Source: Desulfuromonadales bacterium
GTDB taxonomy: Bacteria > Desulfobacterota > Desulfuromonadia > Desulfuromonadales > Syntrophotaleaceae
NCBI GenBank assembly: GCA_013619105.1
Contig: JABXKU010000024.1
Location: 1 to 32,641 of the forward strand
DNA length: 32,641 bases
Direction of reading: 5' to 3'
This document shows positions 8,180 to 16,407 of the stretch, in pieces. Under the pieces are notes generated by a model. That model did not search any database and was not told the origin of the DNA. It saw nothing but the letters and a program-made list of their open reading frames with translations. The position numbers and the translations under genes are program-made. Numbering within the stretch: position 1 is the first letter of the stretch; every line of letters starts with the position of its first letter.

Positions 8180-8629
8180 ATGGATATCTGGATCGATGCG
8201 GACGCCTGTCCCAAGCCTATCAAAGAGATTCTTTTTCGAGCCGCCGAAAGGGTGAAGACCTCTCTAATATTGGTAGCCAACCAGCCAATGCAGGCACCGG
8301 CCTCCCGCTATATCCGCTCGATGGTCGTTGCTGCGGGTATGGATGTAGCCGATGATAAAATCGTCGAACTGCTACAGCCCGGTGACCTGGTGATTACCGC
8401 CGACATTCCCCTCGCTGCGCAGGTCGTTGATAAAGGTGGCCATGCCCTCAATCCCCGCGGGGAGCTGTACGACAAAGACAATATTCGCGAACGGTTGGCC
8501 ATGCGCGACCTGATGGACGAGCTACGCGGCAGCGGTATCGATACCGGGGGGCCGCCCCCCTTCAGCAAGCAGGATCGCACCGCCTTTGCCAACCAGCTCG
8601 ATCGGTTTCTGGCCAGCCACCCAAAATAG
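8180..8629 (+). CDS. UPF0178 / DUF188 family protein (YaiI/YqxD type)
   Basis: A 149-residue protein with the family's acidic N-terminal motif [14 protein letters not shown], the block [14 protein letters not shown] and the C-terminal [19 protein letters not shown]. The fold is related to PIN-like nucleases and the paired aspartates suggest metal binding, but no activity is established. It starts directly after the stop codon of the flavoprotein gene (translational coupling likely). Confidence 0.9.
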   Translation: MDIWIDADACPKPIKEILFRAAERVKTSLILVANQPMQAPASRYIRSMVVAAGMDVADDKIVELLQPGDLVITADIPLAAQVVDKGGHALNPRGELYDKDNIRERLAMRDLMDELRGSGIDTGGPPPFSKQDRTAFANQLDRFLASHPK

Positions 8630-8829
8630 CCGCAATACAACCCGAAGCGTAAAGAGGTTGTGCTCCTCACCGCTTGCCCTCCCGCCTAACAATAAGCGGC
8701 GCCCTGTCGCTGAATTCAGACAATTGCTGGGAAATGCCCTGAAAAATAGCAGTCAGCCGAAGAGCGCTGGCTTAAACAGCAACAAATTTTGTCTCAACTG
8801 GCCATTTTTGAGGGCATCAAAGCCCGCTA

Positions 8830-9126
8830 TTACTGAAGACCTTCATAAACCCAATCGGTAAGACACAGGGACAAACCATAAACCTGGGCACGCAAGGATT
8901 GAGTCAACCCCATGCAGCCATGGGAGTCATCCTGCACACCGACCACATTGGGTTTCTCCTGGATAGCGAGAACTTGCCACTGGCGCTGTTCCAGGTAATC
9001 CAAGGCCTTGTTCACCGCTCCTTTGCCGTTTTCCGCCTCGACCCAAAAATGAGCCAGGGCCTGTTTAACCTTGCGGGCTTGATCCTGTTTCCAAGGGGGT
9101 GTCACTTTCATGCTGAGATAGTACAA
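8830..9126 (-). CDS. Small unknown protein (98 residues)
   Basis: Not recognised. I believe it is real because a strong AAGGAGG ribosome site sits 7 bp before a TTG start at 9126 on the minus strand. The protein begins MYYLSMKVTPPWKQDQARKV and has a C-terminal part with VVGVQDDSHGCMGL and a hydrophobic VYGLSLCLTDWVYEGL. It has no signal peptide or clear membrane segment. It is transcribed opposite to both neighbours and stands alone. Confidence 0.6.
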   Translation of the reverse strand: MYYLSMKVTPPWKQDQARKVKQALAHFWVEAENGKGAVNKALDYLEQRQWQVLAIQEKPNVVGVQDDSHGCMGLTQSLRAQVYGLSLCLTDWVYEGLQ

Positions 9127-9380
9127 GATTTTTCCTCCTTTGGAATCTGGGCTTCTTCCAAACCATACAGCCTTGCCACCTCGATTTTGGCAGACGCTAT
9201 TGCACCACAACTTCCACTATCAAAAGTTGGCCGTAACTTTCGAACTATTTATTAGCAAAAACTATGCAAACTTATCGATTCCCCAATAATTAATTTGCAT
9301 TTTTTCAAGGTTCCCCCTTTTTGTTATACTTCTTATAAATGGAATCCTCTGCTATTGCTTTTAACCAAGGTCGGTAACAG

Positions 9381-10622
9381 ATGAATGAAACGGCTGCCTG
9401 GCAACTCTTTGAATCCTACTTTCTGGCCATTCTGCTCGGCGCTTTGATGGGCCTGGAGCGGGAGCGGCAGGAACATAGACTGGCCGGACTTCGCACCTTC
9501 ATCCTGGTCACGCTGCTCGGTGCCATCTGCGGTAGCGTAGCCCTCAATGGTTCCTATTCCTGGATGGTCCCTGCGGGCCTTATAGCCATCACCGTTCAGT
9601 CGGCCACGGTCCAGTTTCTTCGTCTCAAAGGAGATTTGGCGCCAGGACTGACCACCTCCATCGCCCTCTTGGTGGCTTATGGCATCGGGGTTCTGTTGGC
9701 AACAGGCCACACTGTGCCCGCTGTGGCCATTAGCCTGGCGACCACGGTCATTCTCTATTTCAAACTGCAGATGCACGAATTCTCCCACCGCCTGAAACAA
9801 CGGGATCTCTATGCCATTTTTCAGTTCATTCTGGTGGCTTTTATTATTTTACCCATCTTGCCCAACCGTGGTTTCGGCCCCTACTTGGCATTGAATCCCT
9901 ACAATATCTGGCTGATGGTGGTGATCATCAGCGCCATCAATCTGAGCGGCTATATCACCCTCAAGGTAGCCGGACAACGTTGGGGCGGACCGGTACTCGG
10001 CCTTCTCGGAGGCATTGTCTCCAGCACTGCCACCACCCTGTCGTTCAGTCGCTACACCCGCGACAACCCAAGTTTCTCCCAAGCTGCAGCTCTGGTGGTC
10101 TCCCTCGCTTCAACAGTGGTGCTAGTGCGCGTGGCCTTCCTGATCGGCATGATCCACCCCACCCTACTGGCCGGCCTGGCTCTCCCCATGGGTGCCATGT
10201 TCGCCTGTGGCCTGATCCCCGTCTTTGTGATTTGGCGTAATACTCCGCGGGGGGACTGCCCGGCGCCCAACACCAAAAACCCGGTGGGACTACCACAAGC
10301 TCTGCTTTTCGGCCTGCTCTACGCCGCGGTCATTCTCGCTGTTTCTGCAGCCAAGGACTATCTCGGAGACAGCGGGGTCTACATCGTGGCTCTAATCTCT
10401 GGCCTAACCGACGTCGATGCCATTACCCTCTCCAACGCACGCCTGGTTAAACAAGGTTTTCTGGGCGTTTCCCAGGCCCACATCAGCATCCTTATCGCTC
10501 TCGTCTCCAACCTCTGCTTCAAACTCGGCCTAATCGGATTTTTCAGCACTAAACTGATGTTTCGCTGGACCCTGTGCTGCTTTGTCTGCCTTGCCCTGCC
10601 CGCCCTGTTGATTCTGATTTAA
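9381..10622 (+). CDS. MgtC/SapB-family membrane protein with DUF4010 domain
   Basis: A 413-residue, very hydrophobic protein with roughly a dozen predicted membrane segments. The N-terminal third is the MgtC-type module (AILLGALMGLERERQEH then GLRTFILVTLLGA). The remainder fits the DUF4010 domain found fused to MgtC modules, with conserved GGIVSSTATTLSFSR and SGLTDVDAITLSNARL. Likely an inner-membrane transporter or regulator of unknown substrate; MgtC itself is linked to Mg2+ homeostasis but is not a simple transporter. The ATG at 9381 is preceded by AAGGTCGG. It appears monocistronic. Confidence 0.88.
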   Translation: MNETAAWQLFESYFLAILLGALMGLERERQEHRLAGLRTFILVTLLGAICGSVALNGSYSWMVPAGLIAITVQSATVQFLRLKGDLAPGLTTSIALLVAYGIGVLLATGHTVPAVAISLATTVILYFKLQMHEFSHRLKQRDLYAIFQFILVAFIILPILPNRGFGPYLALNPYNIWLMVVIISAINLSGYITLKVAGQRWGGPVLGLLGGIVSSTATTLSFSRYTRDNPSFSQAAALVVSLASTVVLVRVAFLIGMIHPTLLAGLALPMGAMFACGLIPVFVIWRNTPRGDCPAPNTKNPVGLPQALLFGLLYAAVILAVSAAKDYLGDSGVYIVALISGLTDVDAITLSNARLVKQGFLGVSQAHISILIALVSNLCFKLGLIGFFSTKLMFRWTLCCFVCLALPALLILI

Positions 10623-10984
10623 AATCATAAGCATGTAAGCCCGGATCCATTTACCCACGGCAGTTCAGGACAAAGGGTAAAATGTTTTAAAATTGGCCTG
10701 GCCAGTGGCGATATGGATAGTTGTGATACCTTCAACAATTACAAGACATTCAGGTCGGATGGCGTGGTAGAACGACTACCAGTTGTCGGCAGGATAAAGA
10801 GTTTACCATTGGAATGAGCAGATGGCGGATACCTCACAATTTGGTAATATCTACTGGGTGGAAGGGAGACTTATGGGGTCTGTGACCTGTTCATTCAGGT
10901 TCGCATAGGCTTGAAATTTAGCACCAAGCTGGGAAAATATAACGAGAGAGAAAAGGAAACCCGAACAAAAACAAGGAGAGAAGA
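10623..10984. other. Gene-free stretch before the rubredoxin-like gene
   Basis: No gene seen. Small hairpins are present: TGGTAG 10765-10770 / CTACCA 10776-10781, and ACCTG 10885-10889 / CAGGT 10896-10900. The final 15 bp carry the AAGGAGAG ribosome site of the next gene. No terminator for the MgtC gene and no known riboswitch consensus were recognised. Confidence 0.5.
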
Positions 10985-11104
10985 ATGAATCCTGACCAAA
11001 AATGGCAATGCACCGTCTGTGGCTTGATTGTTAAAGGCTCTGCTCCACCTAAAACCTGTCCAAAATGTGGTGCCAAATCCGATCGTTTTATCAAGATCAA
11101 GTAA
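10985..11104 (+). CDS. 39-residue rubredoxin-like ribbon protein
   Basis: A very short gene with a good ribosome site (AAGGAGAG) just before the ATG and a strong terminator 18 bp after the stop. The protein has two metal-binding knuckles, CTVCG near residue 9 and CPKCGA near residue 29, separated by a GSAPPKT loop. This is the pattern of the rubredoxin domain at the C-terminus of rubrerythrin. It probably binds one Fe or Zn atom through four cysteines, as a free-standing electron carrier or structural ribbon. There is no rubrerythrin next to it. Confidence 0.8.
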   Translation: MNPDQKWQCTVCGLIVKGSAPPKTCPKCGAKSDRFIKIK

Positions 11105-11122
11105 CCTCACCCATCAGACAGA

Positions 11123-11154
11123 AAAAGCCCGCCAGGTCAACTTGGCGGGCTTTT
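11123..11154 (+). terminator. Rho-independent terminator of the rubredoxin-like gene
   Basis: Twelve-base-pair stem AAAAGCCCGCCA 11123-11134 / TGGCGGGCTTTT 11143-11154 with an 8-nt loop and T runs on both sides, so it can work in both directions. Confidence 0.9.
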
Positions 11155-11434
11155 CTCACATTACAGGGATTCTGAAACTTCCGCTCCCTTGTCTCTGCTC
11201 GATTGCAATATTTTAAAAACACAACGTATCGGCCGGACCAGACCCTTGACTTGAGATCCGGTTTTGACAGCCTTGGCATGGTCTTCAATTAGTTGTCAAA
11301 ATATATTTACTTGATATCATTACTTCAAGCCAAGGTTCAACGGATAATACTTTATTGAATCCACCCTTATGGATTTTTAGTCCATAGGGGTGGAGTGATA
11401 TTTTCATATGTGCAGCAACTGGAAGGACTCAAAA
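11155..11434. promoter_or_regulatory. Upstream region of the diguanylate cyclase with inverted repeats
   Basis: No gene. Two structures stand out. TTTTGACA 11262-11269 and TGTCAAAA 11294-11301 form a spaced 8-bp inverted repeat, and the first arm contains a -35-like TTGACA. A 13-bp hairpin, CCACCCTTATGGA 11361-11373 / TCCATAGGGGTGG 11381-11393 (one T-G pair), lies just before the gene and buries a GGTGGAG that could serve the ATG at 11408. Confidence 0.5.
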
Positions 11435-12685
11435 ATGGCTATTCATCCCGTTCATACTAATCCGGTTGATCTATGGAGCATGAACCGCGGCGTGGCCATA
11501 TATGAGCCGATGGATGACGGCCGTGATTTTATCCTCAAAGACTTTAACCGGATGGCAGAAGAGAATGTACCTATAGCGCAGCAGAATCTTATCGGAAGCA
11601 AAATAACCGAGATTTTTCCCAACATAGCTGAATGTGGTCTGCTGAGGGTGTTAAGGAGTGTTTCGGAGGACGGAGTGCCCAGGAAACATCCCGCAACCAT
11701 GGGCCGCGACAACTTGATTATGGGCTGCCGAGATGCCTATATGTACCGCCTGTCACTGGGTGAGGTTGTCATGGTCTACGAGGAAATGGCCACGCAGACA
11801 AAGTCAGAAATGGCGCTCTTAGACAGCGAATTGCGTATGCGGGCCGTTATGGAATCAATTCACGCTGGCATCGTAATCATAGACCCCATCGAGCACCTTA
11901 TCGTGGAAGCCAATCCCATGGCTTTGAAAATGATCGGGGCCGAACGAGACAAGGTCGTTGGCCACAGATGCCACCAATTCATCTGTCCCGCTGAGGTCGG
12001 CGAGTGCCCCATCACCGACTTGGGAAATAACGTGGACAATGCCGAGCGCGAATTGCTCAATATCAAAGGGGAGTCGATTCCCATTTTGAAGACAGTGGCC
12101 AAAGTTACCTTGCAGGGGCGGGAACATCTGCTGGAAAGCTTTTTGGACATAAGCCAAATGAAGGCCCTTGAAAACAAGCTGCGGGAAATGGCAACCATTG
12201 ACGGCCTGACAGGAACTTTCTCACGAGGCCATTTAATGGAGTTGGTCCAGAACGAGATTAATCGTACCTTGAGGTATGGCGAGCCTCTATCATTGGCCAT
12301 ATTCGACATAGACCACTTCAAGAAGATAAACGACACTCACGGCCATCAGGCTGGAGACTTAGTGCTAAAAGGGCTTTGCCAGCTTTGCAAGGACACCCTG
12401 CGAGACACCGATGTGTTGGGGAGGATCGGCGGCGAGGAGTTCGCCATATTGTTTGTCGAGAATGACTTAACAGGAGCAACCATCGCTGCGGAGAGACTAC
12501 GATTGAAAATCACGGAGTCCGATTATATATGTGAGGAAACCTCTATAAGCTGCACCGTGAGCTTTGGAGTCGCACAATTTTACGGTATCGGTGATTCCTT
12601 GGATAGGCTTTTCAAGCGGGCCGACGAAGCCCTTTACCAGGCCAAAAACCTAGGAAGGAATAGGGTTTGCCAACCTGCACTCTAG
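11435..12685 (+). CDS. PAS-PAS-GGDEF diguanylate cyclase with cysteine-bearing PAS domain
   Basis: A soluble protein of about 416 residues that should make cyclic di-GMP. The first ~130 residues resemble a PAS domain. A second PAS carries the motif HRCHQFICPAEVGECPITD, a cysteine-rich insertion common in deltaproteobacterial sensors and possibly metal- or redox-sensing. The GGDEF domain has FDIDHFKKINDTHGH and an intact active site GGEEF. It also has the inhibitory site RDTD placed correctly upstream (RxxDxxxRxGGEEF), so product inhibition is expected. I prefer the ATG at 11435 (GGAAGGA 7 bp upstream) over the ATG at 11408, whose ribosome site is buried in a hairpin. No membrane segment. Confidence 0.92.
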   Translation: MAIHPVHTNPVDLWSMNRGVAIYEPMDDGRDFILKDFNRMAEENVPIAQQNLIGSKITEIFPNIAECGLLRVLRSVSEDGVPRKHPATMGRDNLIMGCRDAYMYRLSLGEVVMVYEEMATQTKSEMALLDSELRMRAVMESIHAGIVIIDPIEHLIVEANPMALKMIGAERDKVVGHRCHQFICPAEVGECPITDLGNNVDNAERELLNIKGESIPILKTVAKVTLQGREHLLESFLDISQMKALENKLREMATIDGLTGTFSRGHLMELVQNEINRTLRYGEPLSLAIFDIDHFKKINDTHGHQAGDLVLKGLCQLCKDTLRDTDVLGRIGGEEFAILFVENDLTGATIAAERLRLKITESDYICEETSISCTVSFGVAQFYGIGDSLDRLFKRADEALYQAKNLGRNRVCQPAL

Positions 12686-12726
12686 CGGGGTTATTCTTCC
12701 CATGAGTTACCTCGTTTAACAAACAA

Positions 12727-12756
12727 AAGGCCGACCAGATAACGGATGGGCCTTTC
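12727..12756 (+). terminator. Terminator after the diguanylate cyclase gene
   Basis: Stem AAAGGCC 12727-12733 / GGCCTTT 12750-12756 with a pyrimidine tail, about 40 bp after the stop codon. It lies between convergent genes and may act on both strands. Confidence 0.75.
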
Positions 12757-12810
12757 CTCTCATTTGTGTCGAATTATCGTCTACATTATCGCGTGTAAGA
12801 CCGAACTCCC

Positions 12811-13455
12811 TCAATGAAGCAGGCCGAGTAGCTTATGGATCTGCAGCAGGTCGTCAGTTTTCCGTACCAGAACCGTGGCGATCCCTCGTTCTGCCGGCGG
12901 CAGCAGATCGATGTGCTGGCGATCGCCAACAAACAGAAAACTTTCCGGTGGGCCGCCAATATCGTTGAGAACCTGTTCCAAGGCTTCACTATCCGGTTTA
13001 GGCCGCCAACAAAACTCAATGGTATAGAGACGACTGAACAGGTGTTCGACACCCAACAGAGCGAGAATCTTCTGCACTAGCGGATAATTGTTATTACTGT
13101 AGATAAAAAGGTTGTATCGTTCGGCGAGGCTACTGAGAAGGTGCTGCAGGGTGGTATCGTTGTTCAGGTAGCATTCGGGCCGGACCCGGTCCTGCAGCGC
13201 CTGGTGAAATTCAGCCAGTTCGATGCCGAGTTCGGCACACACCAGGCTCAAGGCCGGTTCGCTACCCGCCTCCTCTTTCAGTTTTTGCCGGGTACTGCGC
13301 AGAATCCGGCCACCCTGAAAAGTCGTCAAACCGCGTCCTGTAGCCACCAAATCACAAGCAACCTGCTCGATTTCATCACTAACCCCCTCATTGACGTAGA
13401 GGGTGCCATCCAGATCAAAAATAATAGACTTTAGCGTATTGGAAAAGTTGGTCAT
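12811..13455 (-). CDS. HAD-superfamily hydrolase
   Basis: A phosphatase-like protein of 214 residues. Motif I is IIFDLDGTLYV, motif II serine in IYSNNN, motif III lysine in WRPKPD and motif IV GDRQHIDL, so the catalytic set is complete. The substrate is unknown. I chose the ATG at 13455 (MTNFSNTLK), with GGGGTGG upstream, because the longer open frame overlaps the gene before it. It lies 80 bp downstream of the glycerophosphodiester phosphodiesterase on the same strand. A phosphodiesterase followed by a phosphatase would fit breakdown of a phosphodiester to free alcohol; this is inference. Confidence 0.85.
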   Translation of the reverse strand: MTNFSNTLKSIIFDLDGTLYVNEGVSDEIEQVACDLVATGRGLTTFQGGRILRSTRQKLKEEAGSEPALSLVCAELGIELAEFHQALQDRVRPECYLNNDTTLQHLLSSLAERYNLFIYSNNNYPLVQKILALLGVEHLFSRLYTIEFCWRPKPDSEALEQVLNDIGGPPESFLFVGDRQHIDLLPPAERGIATVLVRKTDDLLQIHKLLGLLH

Positions 13456-13535
13456 TGGTTGCCACCCCAAGTATGTCGGAATCCGATTGTAAGTTTTTAT
13501 GGATGCAAACAACTCTACCAACCGACGATGACATG

Positions 13536-14276
13536 TCAAAGCTTGATGAGCCGCCCCCCTCCATCCGGACTTTTGAACCAAGCCAAAACCCGCTCCGGGT
13601 CATTGCAAAAGACCCCGTCTACGCCCAACTTCATGCAGTATTCGAGTGCTGTAACGGAATCGACGGTCCAGGGATAAACTGCCAGTCCCCGCTGGTGACA
13701 GGCCGCAACTAGTTCTGTGGAGAGGCCATCGTAGCGTGGATTGAAACTTTCCGCAGCGCAAGTTGTCGCTCGCTCCACAGCAGCGACCCAATCCGTATGT
13801 TCCCATAAAAAGGCCAGGGGCAACTGTGGGGCACTGCACCGCAGCTTGCACAAGAGATCATGATCAAAGGAGGATACGACGATGGAAGCCTGTTGATAAC
13901 AGCGGGACAGGTCCAGCACCGCCTGAGCTGCGGTGGAATCTTTGATTTCAACATTGAAACGCAATCGACTGCCACCCCAGCACAACACTTCCTGAAGGGT
14001 CGGTATTGTTTCTCCGGTAAAAGCTGTACTAAACCAGGATCCGGCATCAAGACGCTTGATTTCACTCAGGGGCATTCTGGCAACGGGACCTTGTCCGTCG
14101 CTAGTGCGATCAAGAGTCTCATCGTGCAGCACCACCGGCACACCATCACCACTTAATTGCACATCGAGTTCCACACCATCGGCACCAGCCGCCTCAGCCA
14201 TCCGAAAGGCCGCCAGGGTATTCTCCGGCGCCAAGGCCGAAGCCCCCCGGTGAGCCCAAACAGAAATTTCTTTCAT
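13536..14276 (-). CDS. Glycerophosphodiester phosphodiesterase (UgpQ type)
   Basis: A 246-residue TIM-barrel enzyme that cleaves glycerophosphodiesters to glycerol-3-phosphate and an alcohol. The N-terminal HRG (H9-R10) with PENT, the metal-binding VELDVQ, the catalytic histidine in VVLHDETLDRTSDG, the second metal-site FNVEIKD, and the C-terminal WTVD and GVDGVFCNDPE are all visible. There is no signal peptide, so it is cytoplasmic, as UgpQ is. A run of eight A and eight G lies directly before its ATG, with only two bases between the G run and the start. Confidence 0.93.
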   Translation of the reverse strand: MKEISVWAHRGASALAPENTLAAFRMAEAAGADGVELDVQLSGDGVPVVLHDETLDRTSDGQGPVARMPLSEIKRLDAGSWFSTAFTGETIPTLQEVLCWGGSRLRFNVEIKDSTAAQAVLDLSRCYQQASIVVSSFDHDLLCKLRCSAPQLPLAFLWEHTDWVAAVERATTCAAESFNPRYDGLSTELVAACHQRGLAVYPWTVDSVTALEYCMKLGVDGVFCNDPERVLAWFKSPDGGGRLIKL

Positions 14277-14278
14277 CG

Positions 14279-14294
14279 CCCCCCCCTTTTTTTT
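14279..14294 (-). promoter_or_regulatory. A8G8 tract as ribosome site of the phosphodiesterase gene
   Basis: On the minus strand the ATG at 14276 is preceded by AAAAAAAAGGGGGGGG and then CG. The G run is the only purine-rich ribosome site. A homopolymer here can slip, changing spacing to the start codon. Confidence 0.5.
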
Positions 14295-14461
14295 GCCGCT
14301 GAAACGGCGTGCGTTTTGGTCCGTTTACTGTCCCTTAATATACCTCAATCGGTCCAAACCTACATCCACCATCGGGCAACTTGTTTTCAAAGGTAAATCG
14401 TGGCATGATGAGCGCCGACAAAACATACTCATTTATCTACATCGAAGGAGGGCAACGCACC

Positions 14462-15415
14462 ATGGATCGCAATCTTGCACTAGAACTGGTGAGAGTTACC
14501 GAAGCCGCAGCTTTAGCCTGTGGCCGTTGGGTCGGCAAAGGTGATAAAAACAGCGCCGACGGTGCCGCGACCGAAGCCATGCGACGCACCCTCGACTCGA
14601 TCGAAATCAACGGCACGGTGGTCATTGGTGAAGGCGAGATGGATGAAGCGCCTATGCTCTATATCGGTGAGAAGGTCGGTATCGAAGGCGCCCCCGAGGT
14701 CGACATTGCCGTCGATCCCTTAGAAGGCACCATCATCTGCTCCAAAGGCACGGCTGGCGCTATCACCACCATTGCCCTAGCCCCCCGCGGCGGTTTTCTG
14801 CATGCACCCGACATGTACATGGATAAGATTGCCGTCGGTCCATCGGCCTACGGGGCCATCGATATTACCGCGTCGCCCAGTGAAAATCTCAAACGGGTCG
14901 CGGAAGCCAAAAGTTGCTATATTGAAGACTTGACGGTGGTCATTCTCGACCGCCCCCGGCATGAAAAGATCATCAACGAAGTACGTCAGGCCGGTGCCCG
15001 CATCCATCTCGTCTCCGATGGCGACGTCGCCCCCGCCATTGCCGCCACCGTAGCCGACAGCGGCGTCGACATGATGATCGGTATCGGCGGCGCCCCCGAA
15101 GGCGTACTGGCAGCAGCCGCCCTTAAGTGCATGGGTGGCGATATGCAGGGCCGTCTGGTCTTTATGAGCGACGAAGAAAAAACCCGTGCCAAAGGCATGG
15201 GCATCGACGATTTTGATCGCATCTATACCGCTGAAGAAATGGCCGGCGGCGACATCTTCTTTGCCGCTACCGGGGTTACCAACGGCGAACTGCTGCGGGG
15301 GGTGCGCTACTATTCCGGCGGCGCCGAAACCCACTCCATCATCATGCGCTCCAAAAGCCGTACCGTTCGGTTTATTAAGTCCCAGCATCAATTCGACTTC
15401 AAACCACTCTATTAA
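14462..15415 (+). CDS. glpX: Fructose-1,6-bisphosphatase class II (GlpX)
   Basis: A 317-residue enzyme of the GlpX family, which removes the 1-phosphate of fructose-1,6-bisphosphate (and often sedoheptulose bisphosphate) in gluconeogenesis. Visible motifs: GKGDKNSADGAAT near the start, the metal-binding block GEGEMDEAPMLYIGE, the family signature DPLEGT and the C-terminal GVTNGELLRGVRY. I chose the ATG at 14462 because AAGGAGGG lies 9 bp upstream; the open frame extends further but without a ribosome site. It is divergent from the glycerophosphodiesterase gene. Both lead toward or from triose phosphate, which may or may not be meaningful. Confidence 0.93.
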   Translation: MDRNLALELVRVTEAAALACGRWVGKGDKNSADGAATEAMRRTLDSIEINGTVVIGEGEMDEAPMLYIGEKVGIEGAPEVDIAVDPLEGTIICSKGTAGAITTIALAPRGGFLHAPDMYMDKIAVGPSAYGAIDITASPSENLKRVAEAKSCYIEDLTVVILDRPRHEKIINEVRQAGARIHLVSDGDVAPAIAATVADSGVDMMIGIGGAPEGVLAAAALKCMGGDMQGRLVFMSDEEKTRAKGMGIDDFDRIYTAEEMAGGDIFFAATGVTNGELLRGVRYYSGGAETHSIIMRSKSRTVRFIKSQHQFDFKPLY

Positions 15416-15559
15416 GCGGCCTGTAAGGCGGGCAAGCAAATTATTGCATAGCGCTTTGCCATGCTATTATCGCCAACTTTTTGGGCCACATTATGAGGTT
15501 GTCTGACTTACCATAAACCGACACCCTCCTGACAACATCAGTACAAGGAGAACAGTTTA

Positions 15560-16306
15560 ATGGCAGGACACAGCAAATGGGCTAACATCAAGCATCGCAA
15601 GGGCGCTCAGGACGCAAAGCGTGGCAAGGCATTCACCAAGCTGATTAAAGAGATCACTGTAGCTGCCAAGCTCGGCGGCGGCGACCTCGAGATCAATCCG
15701 CGCCTTCGCACCGCCGTCGACAAAGCCAAAGCTGGAAATATGCCCAAGGACACCATCGAGCGGGCTGTCAAAAAAGGTAGCGGTGACCTCGACGGAGTCA
15801 ATTACGAAGAGGGTACTTTCGAGGGCTACGGTCCCGGCGGAGCCGCAGTGATCGTCGAGTTCATGACCGACAACCGGACTCGCACGGTGGCCGATGTGCG
15901 CTTTATCTTCAACAAACACAACGGCAGTCTCGGGGTCAACGGATCGGTAGCTTTTCTCTTTGATCGCAAGGGATTGATTGTTTTCGATGAAGAGCAGGAT
16001 TTCGACACCCTGTTCGAGATCGCCCTGGAAGCCGGCGCCGAAGATGTTAAGGACGAAGGGGACGGTTATGAAATCATCACCGAACCCGGTACTTTCATCG
16101 AAGTGCGCGAGGCTCTCGCCGCGCAAGGATTGCAATGGCAGTCGGCGGAAATCACCATGATTCCCCAGACTACCGCACAGCTTGAGGGCAAGCAGGCCGA
16201 ACAAATGCTAAAGATGATGGACAAGCTGGAAGACAACGACGACGTACAGAACGTCTATTCCAACTTCGATATCTCCGAGGAAGAACTCGACAACTTCATG
16301 GGCTGA
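15560..16306 (+). CDS. yebC: YebC/PmpR-family protein
   Basis: A 248-residue protein starting with the family's invariant [18 protein letters not shown]. It carries [23 protein letters not shown]-like [14 protein letters not shown] and [12 protein letters not shown]. The family has been described as DNA-binding transcriptional regulators; more recent work places YebC-type proteins at the ribosome, easing polyproline stalling. It sits directly upstream of ruvCAB, a common bacterial arrangement, but a terminator separates it from ruvC here. AAGGAGAA lies upstream of the ATG. Confidence 0.97.
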   Translation: MAGHSKWANIKHRKGAQDAKRGKAFTKLIKEITVAAKLGGGDLEINPRLRTAVDKAKAGNMPKDTIERAVKKGSGDLDGVNYEEGTFEGYGPGGAAVIVEFMTDNRTRTVADVRFIFNKHNGSLGVNGSVAFLFDRKGLIVFDEEQDFDTLFEIALEAGAEDVKDEGDGYEIITEPGTFIEVREALAAQGLQWQSAEITMIPQTTAQLEGKQAEQMLKMMDKLEDNDDVQNVYSNFDISEEELDNFMG

Positions 16307-16321
16307 TGTAGCATCTCGGAT

Positions 16322-16361
16322 ACGGGCGGCATCCTGGGCCTTAGGGGCCGGGGCCGCCCGT
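16322..16361 (+). terminator. Rho-independent terminator after yebC
   Basis: Nine-base-pair stem ACGGGCGGC 16322-16330 / GCCGCCCGT 16353-16361, with a smaller GGCC / GGCC helix possible inside the loop, followed by TTTCTTT. Confidence 0.85.
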
Positions 16362-16407
16362 TTTCTTTAACCCATATTATTCAGCCGGCACAGCGAAAGC
16401 AGGATCC

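Noticed and set aside
13415-13581. N-terminal extension of the HAD hydrolase
   Set aside because: It would overlap the upstream phosphodiesterase gene, and the ATG at 13455 has a purine-rich site and begins just before motif I.
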